Positions 1 to 8,700 of a DNA stretch of 64,000 nt are shown here, one piece after another. Position 1 is the stretch's first letter. Each line of letters starts with the position of its first letter. This DNA is from Streptomyces tsukubensis (GTDB lineage Bacteria; Actinomycetota; Actinomycetes; Streptomycetales; Streptomycetaceae), in assembly GCF_003932715.1 (NCBI RefSeq), contig NZ_CP020700.1, positions 7,648,501 through 7,712,500 on the forward strand, in the 5' to 3' direction. The notes under the pieces are model-generated. The model was not told the DNA's origin, ran no database searches, and was given only the letters and a program-made list of their open reading frames with translations. The translations under genes were made by a program, and so were the position numbers.

Positions 1-96
1 AGCGCCGCCGCGCGCGATGCCGGTCTGGCCCTGGTCACCGCGGTTCGCAAGGACCTTCCGAACGCCGTCGTCCGGGCGGCCGGGGCGGGAGGCTGA
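1..96 (+). CDS. 3' end of an unidentified gene (C-terminal 31 residues)
   Basis: An open frame enters from the left edge and stops at TGA 94-96. About 25 of its 31 codons end in G or C, as in the real genes of this window, so I take it as the tail of a gene that starts outside. The visible residues end in a short Gly-rich tail, with an amphipathic stretch (AVRKDLPNAVVRAAG) before it. Nothing identifies the family. A strong hairpin follows at 175-200. Confidence 0.5.
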   Translation, partial: SAAARDAGLALVTAVRKDLPNAVVRAAGAGG

Positions 97-174
97 CCCC
101 CGTGCGGCACGCCTGTCGCAGTCGCAGTCGCTGCAGCGGACGGCCGTACCGCCGTCAGTACGGTGGACGGCCGA

Positions 175-200
175 GGCCCGCCGGTGGGTACCGGCGGGCC
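175..200. terminator. bidirectional hairpin terminator
   Basis: Perfect 11-bp inverted repeat (GGCCCGCCGGT / ACCGGCGGGCC) around a 4-nt loop. It lies between two converging genes, the partial gene ending at 96 and the small secreted protein ending at 224, and could serve both. Confidence 0.7.
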
Positions 201-223
201 CGGGGGAAAGCGCCCGAAGAGAC

Positions 224-496
224 TCAGATCCTGGCCCAGAGGGCGTAGCCACCCGAGCTGTGGGGGGAACACCACCACACCTTCCCCCAGATGACCTCGC
301 CCGCGGTTCCCGCTGCCTTGCAGGACTCCTCGGTGGGGTAGTAGCCGTGGACGATCCACGGCCATTCGGCGGCGGCCGCCTTCACGGCAGCCGCTTCTGC
401 GGTGGGGGCCGCCGCTGCGGACGGGGTCGCGGTCAGGGCGAGTGCCCCCGCCGTCAGAGCGGCTGAGCCGAGAACGATTCCGATGCGTCTGATCAT
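224..496 (-). CDS. small secreted protein, 90 aa, function unknown
   Basis: The ATG at 496 is chosen because GAGGGAG stands just upstream; a longer reading to 610 has no such site. The protein opens with a classical Sec signal (MIRRIGIVLG, then an Ala/Leu-rich core and an Ala-rich region with likely cleavage near residues 26-30). The mature part is about 60 residues and rich in Trp and Tyr, with two cysteines (after EES and in WWCS) that could form one disulfide. It ends in ALWARI. Small secreted proteins of this kind are common in Streptomyces and mostly uncharacterised; inhibitor, signal or structural roles are all possible. The next genes to the right are secreted proteases, which makes an inhibitor role a fair guess but no more than that. 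Confidence 0.75.
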   Translation of the reverse strand: MIRRIGIVLGSAALTAGALALTATPSAAAAPTAEAAAVKAAAAEWPWIVHGYYPTEESCKAAGTAGEVIWGKVWWCSPHSSGGYALWARI

Positions 497-1186
497 GACG
501 TACTCCCTCGGAGACGGAAGAGAGTGAGACAGAGCGGAGAGAACGTTCGGTACGGGCCGTCCGGCCGACGGCCAAGGGAGAACGTAGCGACGGCCTCCGA
601 GGCCGGACAAGAGGTCTACACCAACGAAACGTCACGTGTCAGTGAATGTCGGTCTCCCCTGCCGCATACGTCCCGCGCGACCCTGACGTCACCCCGTGAC
701 CGAGCGTCCGGCCCCGGGAGAGGGCCGACGAGCGCGGCGGCCGCGCATACGGAAACCGGCGGGCAGCGCGGGACGGTCCCGCCAACAGGCCCTGGAAAAG
801 GCTCGCGTGGCGCGACAGTATGCCCAATCAGTCATGAGCATTTCAACCGTGGTCAAAGGCCGGTCAAGCCGGTAAGTTGTCGCACGCACAGCGGACACGG
901 AGGTCCGGAAAGCGGCGATCCCGCCGGGACCACCGACCCGGTGTGTGCCCGACGCCCTGTCATGACGAGCAGGGTGACCGGGCCCGGGCGGTACTCGTCG
1001 CCGTCCGTACCCCCGCTGTGTCCAGCGCACCACTCACGCCGCATCCGTGCGGCGAGCTGTTCCACCTTCCGCGCCCCGGCCCCCCCGTTCATCGGGTGTT
1101 CCCCCCTTCCGCCGGGCCCGGGCGCGTTCCCCCACACACCGGCCGGCGGCATGCCCCGGCCGGACGACGAAAGGTGTCAGCCCCTC
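497..1186. other. 690-bp divergent intergenic region, no gene seen
   Basis: Lies between the start of the small secreted protein and the start of the first subtilisin. Long open frames run through it on both strands, but they lack ribosome-binding sites and the regular GC-rich third positions of the flanking genes. It should contain the promoters of both divergent genes. TCAA-type repeats occur around 842-870, but I could not identify a convincing -35/-10 pair. Confidence 0.5.
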
Positions 1187-2353
1187 ATGCGCAAGACCCA
1201 TATCTCCGGTATCGCCGCCGGAGCCCTCGGGCTCGCCCTGCCGATCGCCCTCGTTCCCGCCACCGGATCCGCCGCCCCCGTCCCCACGCCGCTGGTCTCG
1301 GTCGCCCAGGCCCCGGCGGAGAGCGAAATCAAGGGTCAGTACATCGTCACCGTGAAGGCCGGCAACGACGCCGCGGCCGTCGCCCAGGCCAAGTCGGTCA
1401 GAACGGACTATGTCTACGACGAGGTCATCAACGGCTTCGCCGCCTCCCTGACCTCGTCGCAGCTGGCCGCGCTCCGCGCCGACAAGCGCATCGCGTCCAT
1501 CGAGGAGGACCAGAAGGTCGTCTCCAAGGCGACCCAGAACAACGCGCCCTGGGGCCTGGACCGAATAGACCAGCGCTCCGGGCGCAACACCACGTACACC
1601 TACAACGGCACCGGCGCCGGGGTCACCGCGTACATCATCGACTCCGGTATCTACACGGCCCACCCCGACTTCGGGAACCGCGCCCGCAACGTCTTCGACG
1701 CCTTCGGCGGGAACGGCCAGGACTGCAACGGCCACGGCACCCATGTCGCGGGCACCGTCGGCGGCTCCGTCCACGGCGTGGCCAAGGGCGTCCAGCTCCG
1801 CGGGGTGAAGGTCCTCAACTGTCAGGGCTCGGGCTCCTTCTCGGCCATCATCGCGGGCTTCGACTGGGTCCGGCAGAACGCGGTGAAGCCCGCCGTCGCC
1901 AACGCCTCTCTCGGCGGTGGCTACTCGGCCGCCCTCAACAACGCGGCCACGGCGCTGGCCAACTCCGGCGTCCACACCACCGTGGCCGCGGGCAACAACA
2001 ACCAGAACGCCTGCAACTACTCCCCGGCCAGCGCCCCCGGCGCCCTCTCCATCGCCGCTTCGGACTCCGCCGACAACAAGGCGAGCTTCAGCAACTTCGG
2101 CAACTGCACCGACCTGTACGGTCCCGGTGTCGGTGTCGTCTCCACCCGGATGGGCGGGGGCACCACCAGCATGAGCGGTACGTCGATGGCCGCGCCGCAC
2201 GTCGCGGGCGTCGCCGCGCTCTACAAGGGCGCCTACGGTGAGGCCTCCAGCACCACCGTCAACAACTGGATCATCAACAACAGCACCGCCAACGCGATCC
2301 GCGGCAACGTCACCGGTACGCCCAACCGCCTGCTGTTCAAGTCCACGCTCTAG
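1187..2353 (+). CDS. secreted subtilisin-like serine protease (peptidase S8, with I9 propeptide)
   Basis: Extracellular endopeptidase of 388 aa. A signal peptide (residues 1-30, MRKTHISGIAAG start) is followed by an inhibitor-I9 propeptide (about 48-113) carrying the GQYIVTV motif that acts as a folding chaperone and is removed on maturation. The S8 catalytic domain follows from about 120. Triad residues are Asp152 (IIDSG), His183 (GHGTHVAG) and Ser333 (GTSMAAPH), with Asn270 as the oxyanion residue (AAGNN). Length and order match the proteinase-K-like secreted subtilases of Streptomyces. The start at 1187 is preferred because the hydrophobic signal begins there and AAAGGTG lies upstream; the frame is open much further left but not coding-like. 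A paralogue lies at 5170-6396. A hairpin terminator follows at 2413. Confidence 0.93.
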   Translation: MRKTHISGIAAGALGLALPIALVPATGSAAPVPTPLVSVAQAPAESEIKGQYIVTVKAGNDAAAVAQAKSVRTDYVYDEVINGFAASLTSSQLAALRADKRIASIEEDQKVVSKATQNNAPWGLDRIDQRSGRNTTYTYNGTGAGVTAYIIDSGIYTAHPDFGNRARNVFDAFGGNGQDCNGHGTHVAGTVGGSVHGVAKGVQLRGVKVLNCQGSGSFSAIIAGFDWVRQNAVKPAVANASLGGGYSAALNNAATALANSGVHTTVAAGNNNQNACNYSPASAPGALSIAASDSADNKASFSNFGNCTDLYGPGVGVVSTRMGGGTTSMSGTSMAAPHVAGVAALYKGAYGEASSTTVNNWIINNSTANAIRGNVTGTPNRLLFKSTL

Positions 2354-2412
2354 CGGCGGCGCCGCCCACGCGGCGCACGGACCGGGAGTGATACCGCTCC
2401 CCACGGCCGAAA

Positions 2413-2439
2413 GGGCCCGGCCGGACTCCGGCCGGGCCC
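2413..2439. terminator. bidirectional hairpin terminator
   Basis: Perfect 12-bp stem (GGGCCCGGCCGG / CCGGCCGGGCCC) with a 3-nt loop, between the converging S8 and S1 protease genes. Confidence 0.8.
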
Positions 2440-2455
2440 CCTGCGTGCCGGTTCG

Positions 2456-3178
2456 TCAGACGCCGGCGATCGACTGGATCCAGGGACGGTACGCCGTCAC
2501 ATTGGTGTAGGCGGTCGTGGTCTGCCGGTCACTGGTGGAGGCGACGCCGACCTGGATGCCGTTGGCCATCATCGGGCCGCCGGAGTCGCCGCCCGCGGTG
2601 ATGCCGTCGCCGCGGCGGGCGCAGATCGCGGAGCCGTTGTAGGCGTCGCGGCAGCCGCCGGTCACGACGACCCTGGCGACCTTCAGGAACTGGGACTGGC
2701 AGTTGATCTCCGAACCGCACTGGGAGGTGGCTCCCCAGCCGTACACCTGGACGGTCTGGTTCACCGAGACCGACCCCGGCTGTCCGAGGCGCGAGTAGGT
2801 CGCCGACACCGAGCGGTCCAGCTTGACCAGCGAGAGGTCGGAGGAGGCGTGGTTGTACACGCCGGAGGCGTTGGCCACGGTGCCGCCGCTGGTCTGGTCG
2901 AGGCTGCCGATGCGGAACGACAGCCCGCCGCCGCCCACGCAGTGCCGGGCGGTCAGAATCCAGGTCGGCGCGATGATCGTGGCGCTGCACGTCTGGCGGC
3001 CGTTGGAGAACAGCCGGGCCGCCCACGGGGCGTCGGTGGCATAGCCGCCGCCGATGATCGGCAGGGCCGCTGTACCGACCGGGGTCGGGGCCGGGGTGGC
3101 AGCGGTGGCTGTGGGGGCCAGCGCGACAAGGGTGGCCGCCGCGGTCGCGAGGGCGGGTATGACTCGGGTGATGCGCAT
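2456..3178 (-). CDS. secreted trypsin/chymotrypsin-family serine protease (peptidase S1)
   Basis: 240-aa precursor. Signal peptide at residues 1-27 (MRITRVIPAL...TATAA), a short propeptide, then the mature N-terminus around IIGGGYA (41-47). Triad: His79 (TARHC), Asp114 (SSDLSL), Ser199 (GGDSGGP). Four cysteines (64/80 and others) fit the usual disulfides. The S1-pocket position six residues before the Ser is Ile193 rather than Asp, so trypsin-like Arg/Lys specificity is not expected; a chymotrypsin-like or other preference is more likely. ATG 3178 has GGAGAAACCAC directly upstream, which fixes the start although the frame stays open to 5122. It belongs to the protease group with the two flanking S8 enzymes but has its own promoter region. 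Confidence 0.92.
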   Translation of the reverse strand: MRITRVIPALATAAATLVALAPTATAATPAPTPVGTAALPIIGGGYATDAPWAARLFSNGRQTCSATIIAPTWILTARHCVGGGGLSFRIGSLDQTSGGTVANASGVYNHASSDLSLVKLDRSVSATYSRLGQPGSVSVNQTVQVYGWGATSQCGSEINCQSQFLKVARVVVTGGCRDAYNGSAICARRGDGITAGGDSGGPMMANGIQVGVASTSDRQTTTAYTNVTAYRPWIQSIAGV

Positions 3179-3526
3179 GTGGTTTCTCCATTGTGTGGGG
3201 GATGGAGCCCTGCCGGGTGTGGCAGGAGACGCACACGCCGGGGTGGTACGGCATATGCGTGACGTGTTCATGACATGTAGAGCCGCGGGGAGAATCTGAC
3301 AGACGGCGCGCCGTCGGCGCAAGGGGGCGGCGGAGGCGACCTCACCGGCGGGCACTGCGTCCCGCGACACCGCTGGAGACCCCCCGGGACGGCCCCCGCA
3401 CTCCCTGAGGGCCCGGATTCCCCCGTACCCGCGCCGCGCCCTGCCCGTCGACCCCGCCGTCCACCGCCTTCCCCGGCCCGGCGTGGTAGGGATCGTCCGT
3501 ACCACCCGCACACCTCGGAGGCCCCC
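3179..3526. promoter_or_regulatory. divergent promoter region, S1 protease / NAD(P)-binding protein
   Basis: A 348-bp gap between two divergent gene starts. It must hold promoters in both directions, but I found no convincing consensus boxes or strong inverted repeat. No gene seen. Confidence 0.4.
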
Positions 3527-5104
3527 ATGAGCCCGGAACCCACGCCGCCGGGCGGCGGACTGCACTGCCTGGTCACCGGCGCCACCGGCTATATCGGCGG
3601 CCGCCTCGTCCCCGAACTGCTCACGGCCGGACACCGCGTCCGGGCCCTGGCCCGCTCGCCCCTGGCCTTGCGCGACCACGCCTGGACCGACCGCGCCGAA
3701 GTGGTCCGCGGCGATGTCACCGACGCTGCGTCCGTCGCCGCCGCCATGGACGGCATCGACGTCGCGTACTACCTCGTCCATGCGCTGGGGACCGGCAAGG
3801 GATTCGAGGAGACCGACCGCCGCGCCGCACGGATCTTCGGCGAACAGGCCCGCGCTGCGGGCGTCCGGCGCATCGTCTACCTCGGCGGGCTCACCCCCGC
3901 CGGGGTCCCGGAGCGGGAACTCTCCCCGCATCTGCGCTCCCGCGCCGAAGTCGGCCGCATCCTCCTGGACTCCGGCGTCCCCACCACCGTCCTGCGGGCC
4001 GCCGTCATCATCGGCTCGGGCTCCGCCTCCTTCGAGATGCTCCGCTATCTCACCGAACGGCTGCCGGTCATGATCACCCCCCGCTGGGTCCGCACCCGGA
4101 TCCAGCCCGTCGCCGTCCGCGATGTGCTGCGCGCGCTCACCGCGAGCGCCGACATGCCCCCGGACATCAACCGGACCTTCGACATCGGCGGCCCGGACGT
4201 CCTGACGTACCGCGAGATGATGCTCCGTTACGCGGCGGTCGCCGGACTCCCGCGGCGGCTGATCCTGCCCGTCCCCGTCCTCACCCCCAGGCTCTCGGCG
4301 CTCTGGGTCGGGCTGGTCACCCCCGTCCCCGGCGCGCTCGCCCGCCCGCTGGCCGAGTCGCTCCGCCACGAGGTGGTGTGCCGGGAGAACGACATCGCCC
4401 GCCATGTCCCCGAGGTGCCGGGACACCCGCTGGACTTCGACACCTCGGTGGCGCTGGCGCTGCGCCGCGTACGGGAGGCCAGGGTCACCACCCGCTGGTC
4501 CTCCGCCTCGGTACCGGGCACCCCCAGCGATCCGCTGCCCACCGACCCCGACTGGGCGGGCGGCAGCCTCTACACCGACGAACGGGAACGGACGGTGGAC
4601 GCACCCGTCGAAGAGCTGTGGCGGGTCGTCGAGTCCATCGGCGGCGACAACGGCTGGTACTCCTTTCCGCTCGGCTGGGCCGTCCGCGGCCAAATCGACC
4701 GGCTGGCGGGCGGTGTCGGACTCCGCCGGGGCCGCCGGGACGCCACCAGGCTGCGGATCGGTGACTCCCTCGACTTCTGGCGGGTGGAGGAGATCGAACC
4801 GGGCAGCCTGCTGCGGCTCCGCGCCGAGATGCGGCTGCCCGGTCTGGCCTGGCTGGAGCTGCGCTGCGAACCGCTGGGGGAGCGGCGGGCCCGCTACCGG
4901 CAGCGGGCCCTCTTCCATCCGCACGGACTGCTCGGGCAGGCGTACTGGTGGAGCGTCGCGCCCTTCCACGCGTTCGTCTTCGGCGGAATGGTCCGCAACA
5001 TCACCCGCGCCGCGGCCGCCGGAGCGGGCGAGCCGGAGCGGTCCGACGACGCCCGGAAGACCGGGCGGGCCGCCGATCGGGGGACCCCGCCCTCCACACA
5101 CTGA
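3527..5104 (+). CDS. NAD(P)-binding epimerase-like protein with C-terminal DUF2867 domain
   Basis: 525 aa. The N-terminal Rossmann fold (about 13-230) has the atypical/extended SDR nucleotide motif TGATGYIGG at 17-25 and resembles NmrA/complex-I-type NAD(P)H-binding proteins, which bind nucleotide but often lack the catalytic Tyr-Lys pair; YLGGL marks the central strand. From about residue 345 a DUF2867 domain follows (DERERTVDAP, GGDNGWYSFPLGWAVRGQIDRL style, then LLRLRAEMRLPG), a ligand-binding-like fold related to the START/SRPBCC group. This two-domain arrangement is common in actinobacteria and cyanobacteria, with no firmly established reaction. The start is supported by CTCGGAGG before ATG 3527. 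It ends 65 bp before the second S8 protease and could share a transcript with it. Confidence 0.85.
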   Translation: MSPEPTPPGGGLHCLVTGATGYIGGRLVPELLTAGHRVRALARSPLALRDHAWTDRAEVVRGDVTDAASVAAAMDGIDVAYYLVHALGTGKGFEETDRRAARIFGEQARAAGVRRIVYLGGLTPAGVPERELSPHLRSRAEVGRILLDSGVPTTVLRAAVIIGSGSASFEMLRYLTERLPVMITPRWVRTRIQPVAVRDVLRALTASADMPPDINRTFDIGGPDVLTYREMMLRYAAVAGLPRRLILPVPVLTPRLSALWVGLVTPVPGALARPLAESLRHEVVCRENDIARHVPEVPGHPLDFDTSVALALRRVREARVTTRWSSASVPGTPSDPLPTDPDWAGGSLYTDERERTVDAPVEELWRVVESIGGDNGWYSFPLGWAVRGQIDRLAGGVGLRRGRRDATRLRIGDSLDFWRVEEIEPGSLLRLRAEMRLPGLAWLELRCEPLGERRARYRQRALFHPHGLLGQAYWWSVAPFHAFVFGGMVRNITRAAAAGAGEPERSDDARKTGRAADRGTPPSTH

Positions 5105-5169
5105 GACAGCGACGCAAATCACCCCATACGGTGATGGAATTGTCGATCATGGTTTGTCAGGGTCGGGCC

Positions 5170-6396
5170 ATGAAAATCCACTCCAGGCTCCGTGCCTGCG
5201 CCGCGGCGGCCGCCGCGCTGCTCACGGCCGTCGCAGCCCTGTCGGCGGCGGGCAGCGCGGCCGCCGCACCCGAACCCGGGCTGCCCGCCAACGGCATCAC
5301 GAGCGCCGACCCCGCGCCCTTGCGGAAGACGTCCGCGCCCATCCCCGGCCAGTACATCGTGACGCTGCACAAGGGAACGAAGCCGGGCGCCTTCGTCAAG
5401 CAGACGCTGCCCGGCCTCAAACCGCTCTTCACCTATGCGGCGGTACTGAACGGCTTCGCGGCCAAACTCACCCCCGCACAGCTCAGGGCCGTACGGGCCG
5501 TACCGGCCGTCAAGGTGGTCGAGGAGGACGGCACCGCCTCCGCCCGCCCCGTCACCTCCCGGCAGGACCGCTTCCAGGCCTTCAGCTGGGGCCTCGACCG
5601 GATCGACCAGCCGTACCTCCCGCTCAACCAGAAGTTCAACATCGAGGGCACCGGGGTCGGTGCCACCGCCTATATCGTCGACACGGGCATCGACTACAGC
5701 CATCCCGAGTTCGGCGGCCGGGCCGTCCCCGGCTTCGACGCCGTGAACGACGGCCGCAACGGCCAGGACTGCAACGGCCACGGCACCCATGTCGCGGGCA
5801 CGGTCGGCGGCACCGACTTCGGCGTCGCCCGCCAGGCGAAGCTGGTCAGTGTCCGTGTCCTCGGCTGCGACGGCAGAGGTCCCTGGTCGGGAATCATCGC
5901 GGGCTTGGACTGGGTCGCGCAGAACGCCCGCCGGCCCGCTGTCATCAATGCCTCCCTCGGCGGCGACCGCAACCAGGCCGTCAACAACGCGGTCACCAAC
6001 ATCGCGCTGCGGGGGACCCTTCCGGTCGTCGCGGCGGGCAACGACGCCCGCGACGCCTGTGACGTCTCACCCGCGAGCGCCCAGCGCACGGTCACCGTCG
6101 GAGCGACCGACCACCTCGACAAGGAGACCGACTTCAGCAATTTCGGTCCCTGCCTGTCGCTCTACGCCCCCGGCAAGGCCATCTTCTCGGCCAAACTGGG
6201 CGGCGGCAGCATCGCGCTGGACGGTACGTCGATGGCCAGCCCCCACGTCGCCGGGGTCGCGCTCCTCTACCAGGCCGCCAACCCCGCGGCCACCCCGGAG
6301 CAGATCGCGGACTGGCTGGTCCTGCAGTCCACCAAGGACATCCTGACGGTCAGCAAGACGTCGCCCAACCGTCTGCTGTACACCGGCGGTCTGTAA
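5170..6396 (+). CDS. second secreted subtilisin-like protease (peptidase S8, with I9 propeptide)
   Basis: 408-aa paralogue of the protease at 1187-2353. Signal peptide 1-35 (MKIHSRLRACAAAAAALL), I9 propeptide with GQYIVTL, then the catalytic domain with Asp171 (IVDTG), His204 (GHGTHVAG) and Ser354 (GTSMASPH). The ending SPNRLLYTGGL parallels TPNRLLFKSTL of the first enzyme. The ATG at 5170 starts the signal sequence; an in-frame ATG at 5149 would add seven residues and cannot be excluded. The propeptide is somewhat longer than in the paralogue, with an extra Pro/Ala segment. The gene converges with the GerMN lipoprotein (34-bp gap). Confidence 0.92.
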   Translation: MKIHSRLRACAAAAAALLTAVAALSAAGSAAAAPEPGLPANGITSADPAPLRKTSAPIPGQYIVTLHKGTKPGAFVKQTLPGLKPLFTYAAVLNGFAAKLTPAQLRAVRAVPAVKVVEEDGTASARPVTSRQDRFQAFSWGLDRIDQPYLPLNQKFNIEGTGVGATAYIVDTGIDYSHPEFGGRAVPGFDAVNDGRNGQDCNGHGTHVAGTVGGTDFGVARQAKLVSVRVLGCDGRGPWSGIIAGLDWVAQNARRPAVINASLGGDRNQAVNNAVTNIALRGTLPVVAAGNDARDACDVSPASAQRTVTVGATDHLDKETDFSNFGPCLSLYAPGKAIFSAKLGGGSIALDGTSMASPHVAGVALLYQAANPAATPEQIADWLVLQSTKDILTVSKTSPNRLLYTGGL

Positions 6397-6430
6397 CCGC
6401 CGACGCGACCGGCCCACCGCGCCGGGGCCG

Positions 6431-7033
6431 TCACCCCGCTCCGCTCGGCGCGGGCGGCGGCTCCGGTACCGGGCTGGTCGTCGGCCGGGTCGGGGCGAGG
6501 TCGACGGCCAGCTCGCAGCCGGCCGGTTCCCTGGCTCCGTCCGTGCCGGTGACGACCACCCGGGCCCGGCCGTTCCGGTCCCTCGTGTACGCCATGGTGC
6601 ACACCAGCTGCTGTACGGCGGTGTCGTCGAGGTTCCGCACGGGAACGGGCAGATCGACGCCGAGCATGCCGTTCTCCGTCTCCCGGGGCGTCCCGGGCCG
6701 TACCTTCGGAAGCGCGGTGGACAGGCCGGTGGCGCGATCCGTCGCCGACGGGCCCGCGAGCAGGTCTTCGACGGCTTCCGCCAGCAGAACGGGCGTCGGA
6801 ACTCTGTTCGTGAACGGATCGCGTACCCGCAGCACGGGAACCGGGCGGCCCGTGGGGGACAGGAAGAAGAGCATCTTCCAATCCTGCGGCCGGGCCCCGA
6901 GCGCGAAGACCGCGGGACCGCCCGCCTCGACAGGTTCCGTGGCGCCGACTCCGCAACCCGTGAGCAGTACGGCGGCCACCGCCGCCGCGCAGGCTCGCCG
7001 TCCGCCGCGTACCGCCGGACCTCTCCCGGTCAT
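6431..7033 (-). CDS. GerMN-domain lipoprotein, third gene of the two-component operon
   Basis: 200 aa. A basic N-terminus and hydrophobic segment end in a lipobox (LLTGC, Cys27), so it is predicted to be lipid-anchored on the outer face of the membrane. Residues about 55-150 form a GerMN-type domain (LFFLSPTGRPVPVLRVRD, LLAGPSATDRATGLSTALP, LDDTAVQQLVCTM), named after the spore-germination protein GerM. The C-terminus is a Pro/Ser/Thr-rich tail. Its ATG overlaps the kinase stop by 4 nt (ATGA), so translation is coupled to the sensor kinase. Lipoproteins with this domain often sit beside MtrB/AfsQ2-type sensors in actinobacteria and are thought to modulate sensing; that role is inferred here. 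Confidence 0.85.
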   Translation of the reverse strand: MTGRGPAVRGGRRACAAAVAAVLLTGCGVGATEPVEAGGPAVFALGARPQDWKMLFFLSPTGRPVPVLRVRDPFTNRVPTPVLLAEAVEDLLAGPSATDRATGLSTALPKVRPGTPRETENGMLGVDLPVPVRNLDDTAVQQLVCTMAYTRDRNGRARVVVTGTDGAREPAGCELAVDLAPTRPTTSPVPEPPPAPSGAG

Positions 7034-8700
7034 GTCTCCTCCTCCGGGGCCCGCCCGCGCGGTCCGCCGTCGAGGGGCAGCGCGACCGTGAAGACGGCGC
7101 CCCGCCCGCCGGGTGCGTTGGCGGCCCGGATCGTACCCCCGTGCAGTGCGACGTTCTCCGAGGTGATGGCCAGCCCCAGCCCGCTGCCCGCCGACCGGGT
7201 CCGGGCCTGGTCCGCCTTGAAGAAGCGGTCGAAGACGTACGGCAGCACCTCCGGCCGGATCCCGGGGCCGCCGTCGGTGACCTCGGCAACCAGCAGCGGA
7301 CTGCCGTCGTCGGCCGTGCCCCGGCGCAGTGTCACCGTCACCGGGTCCCCGCCGTGCCGCAGCGCGTTGCCGACCAGATTGGCCATCACCACGTCGAAGC
7401 GGCGCGGGTCGAGCCGGGCCCGGATCCCGTCCGGGAGCTCCGTGCCGACCCGGCCGGTCCAGTGCCGGATCGCCAGGGTGCGGCGGATGGTCTCGGCGAC
7501 GTCGACCTCGTCCGTGTTGAGTTCGGCCGCGCGGGCGTCGAAGCGGGAGATCTCCATCAGATCCTCGACCAGTACGGCCAGCTTCTCCGTCTCGGTGCTG
7601 ATCAGCCGCACCGCACGGGCCGTATCGGGGTCGAGACCGGCCGTGGCCGCGTCCTCGTCCAGCAGCTCGGTGACCGCGAGCATTCCCGCCAGCGGAGTGC
7701 GCAGTTCATGGGAGACGTCGGACGCGAAGCGGCGGGCGCGTGCCTCCGCCTCGCGCAGTCCGGTCACCGACCGTTCCAGCTCGGCCGCCGTATCGTTGAA
7801 GGTCCGGGCGAGGTCCGAGAGTTCGTCGCCGCCCCGGACGGCGATCCGGGTGTCCAGTCTGCCGCTGCCCATGCTGAGGGCGGCCCGCCGCAGCTCCCGC
7901 ACCGGACGCAGGACGCTGCGGGCCGCCAGCAGGGCGGGTATCAGCGCGATCGCCAGCCCCGGGACTGCGCCGTTGCGGGCGGCGGTGACCAGGGCGTCGA
8001 CCTGCGCCCCCTCCTCCTCCAGCGGAACGACGGCATAGAGCACCATGCCGGTGTCGAGGCCGGTGTCCAGCAGGCCCATCCGCAGCACCATGGGCATGGC
8101 GATGACGAGATACGGCACCCCGTTCTTGACGACCCGCTGGAAGCTGCCGGTGGGACGGTCCGCCGCCTGCCGCCGGAGTTCGTCGGTGATCACCGTGGAG
8201 ACGGGGCTCGTTCCCGACGATTCGCGCACCGTCGTCCCGTACTCGGCGAAGACGTGCCAGTGGCGGGGCTTCCCCCGCCGCGCGAAGCCCTCCAGCCGTC
8301 CTTTCAGATCGTCGGGACCGGGGGGCAGGTCGTATGCGGACTCGCTGACCACTTCGCGGAAGCTGGACACGGCGAGGTCCTGGGACGCCTGGAGCACCGA
8401 GTTGCGTGCCTCGCGGTAGGTGAGCGTGGCGGTCGATCCCGCGGTGACGGCTGCGACCAGCAGAAACGCAAACACCATCCGGGTCCGGAGCCCCAGGGAC
8501 GAGCGGTGGGCCCGCCGCCGGGAACCGGCCGCCGCACGGGTCTGCCCCGCCGCAGGGGCGGATCCGTGCGGCGGCCCGTTCTCGCGGACCCGGCGCCGCA
8601 GCAGGCGGCCCGTACCCGAATGCCGTCCTCCGGCCCCCGTAACGCTTCGTCCATCCGCCCCGCCGGTACGTTTCCGCAGTCGGGATACGACCCCGCTCAC
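7030..8700 (-). CDS. sensor histidine kinase, AfsQ2-like
   Basis: 556 aa. A GTG start at 8700 overlaps the response-regulator stop (GTGA); the frame stays open to 8943 but that stretch duplicates regulator sequence. A basic Arg-rich cytoplasmic lead precedes TM1 (MVFAFLLVAAVTAG), then an extracytoplasmic sensor of about 150 residues, TM2 (VPGLAIALIPALLA), a HAMP linker, HisKA with His331 (SDVSHELRTPLAG) and HATPase_c with the N box (NLVGNALRHGG), G1 (DGGPGI) and G2 (GSGLGLAI). All catalytic elements are intact. The partner is the regulator encoded immediately upstream. The extracytoplasmic domain has no motif I recognise. Operon order is regulator, kinase, GerMN lipoprotein. Confidence 0.9.
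   Translation of the reverse strand: MSGVVSRLRKRTGGADGRSVTGAGGRHSGTGRLLRRRVRENGPPHGSAPAAGQTRAAAGSRRRAHRSSLGLRTRMVFAFLLVAAVTAGSTATLTYREARNSVLQASQDLAVSSFREVVSESAYDLPPGPDDLKGRLEGFARRGKPRHWHVFAEYGTTVRESSGTSPVSTVITDELRRQAADRPTGSFQRVVKNGVPYLVIAMPMVLRMGLLDTGLDTGMVLYAVVPLEEEGAQVDALVTAARNGAVPGLAIALIPALLAARSVLRPVRELRRAALSMGSGRLDTRIAVRGGDELSDLARTFNDTAAELERSVTGLREAEARARRFASDVSHELRTPLAGMLAVTELLDEDAATAGLDPDTARAVRLISTETEKLAVLVEDLMEISRFDARAAELNTDEVDVAETIRRTLAIRHWTGRVGTELPDGIRARLDPRRFDVVMANLVGNALRHGGDPVTVTLRRGTADDGSPLLVAEVTDGGPGIRPEVLPYVFDRFFKADQARTRSAGSGLGLAITSENVALHGGTIRAANAPGGRGAVFTVALPLDGGPRGRAPEEET

Noticed and set aside
524..1186. 220-codon extension of the first subtilisin
   Set aside because: No ribosome-binding site, poor third-position bias, and it would bury the signal peptide.
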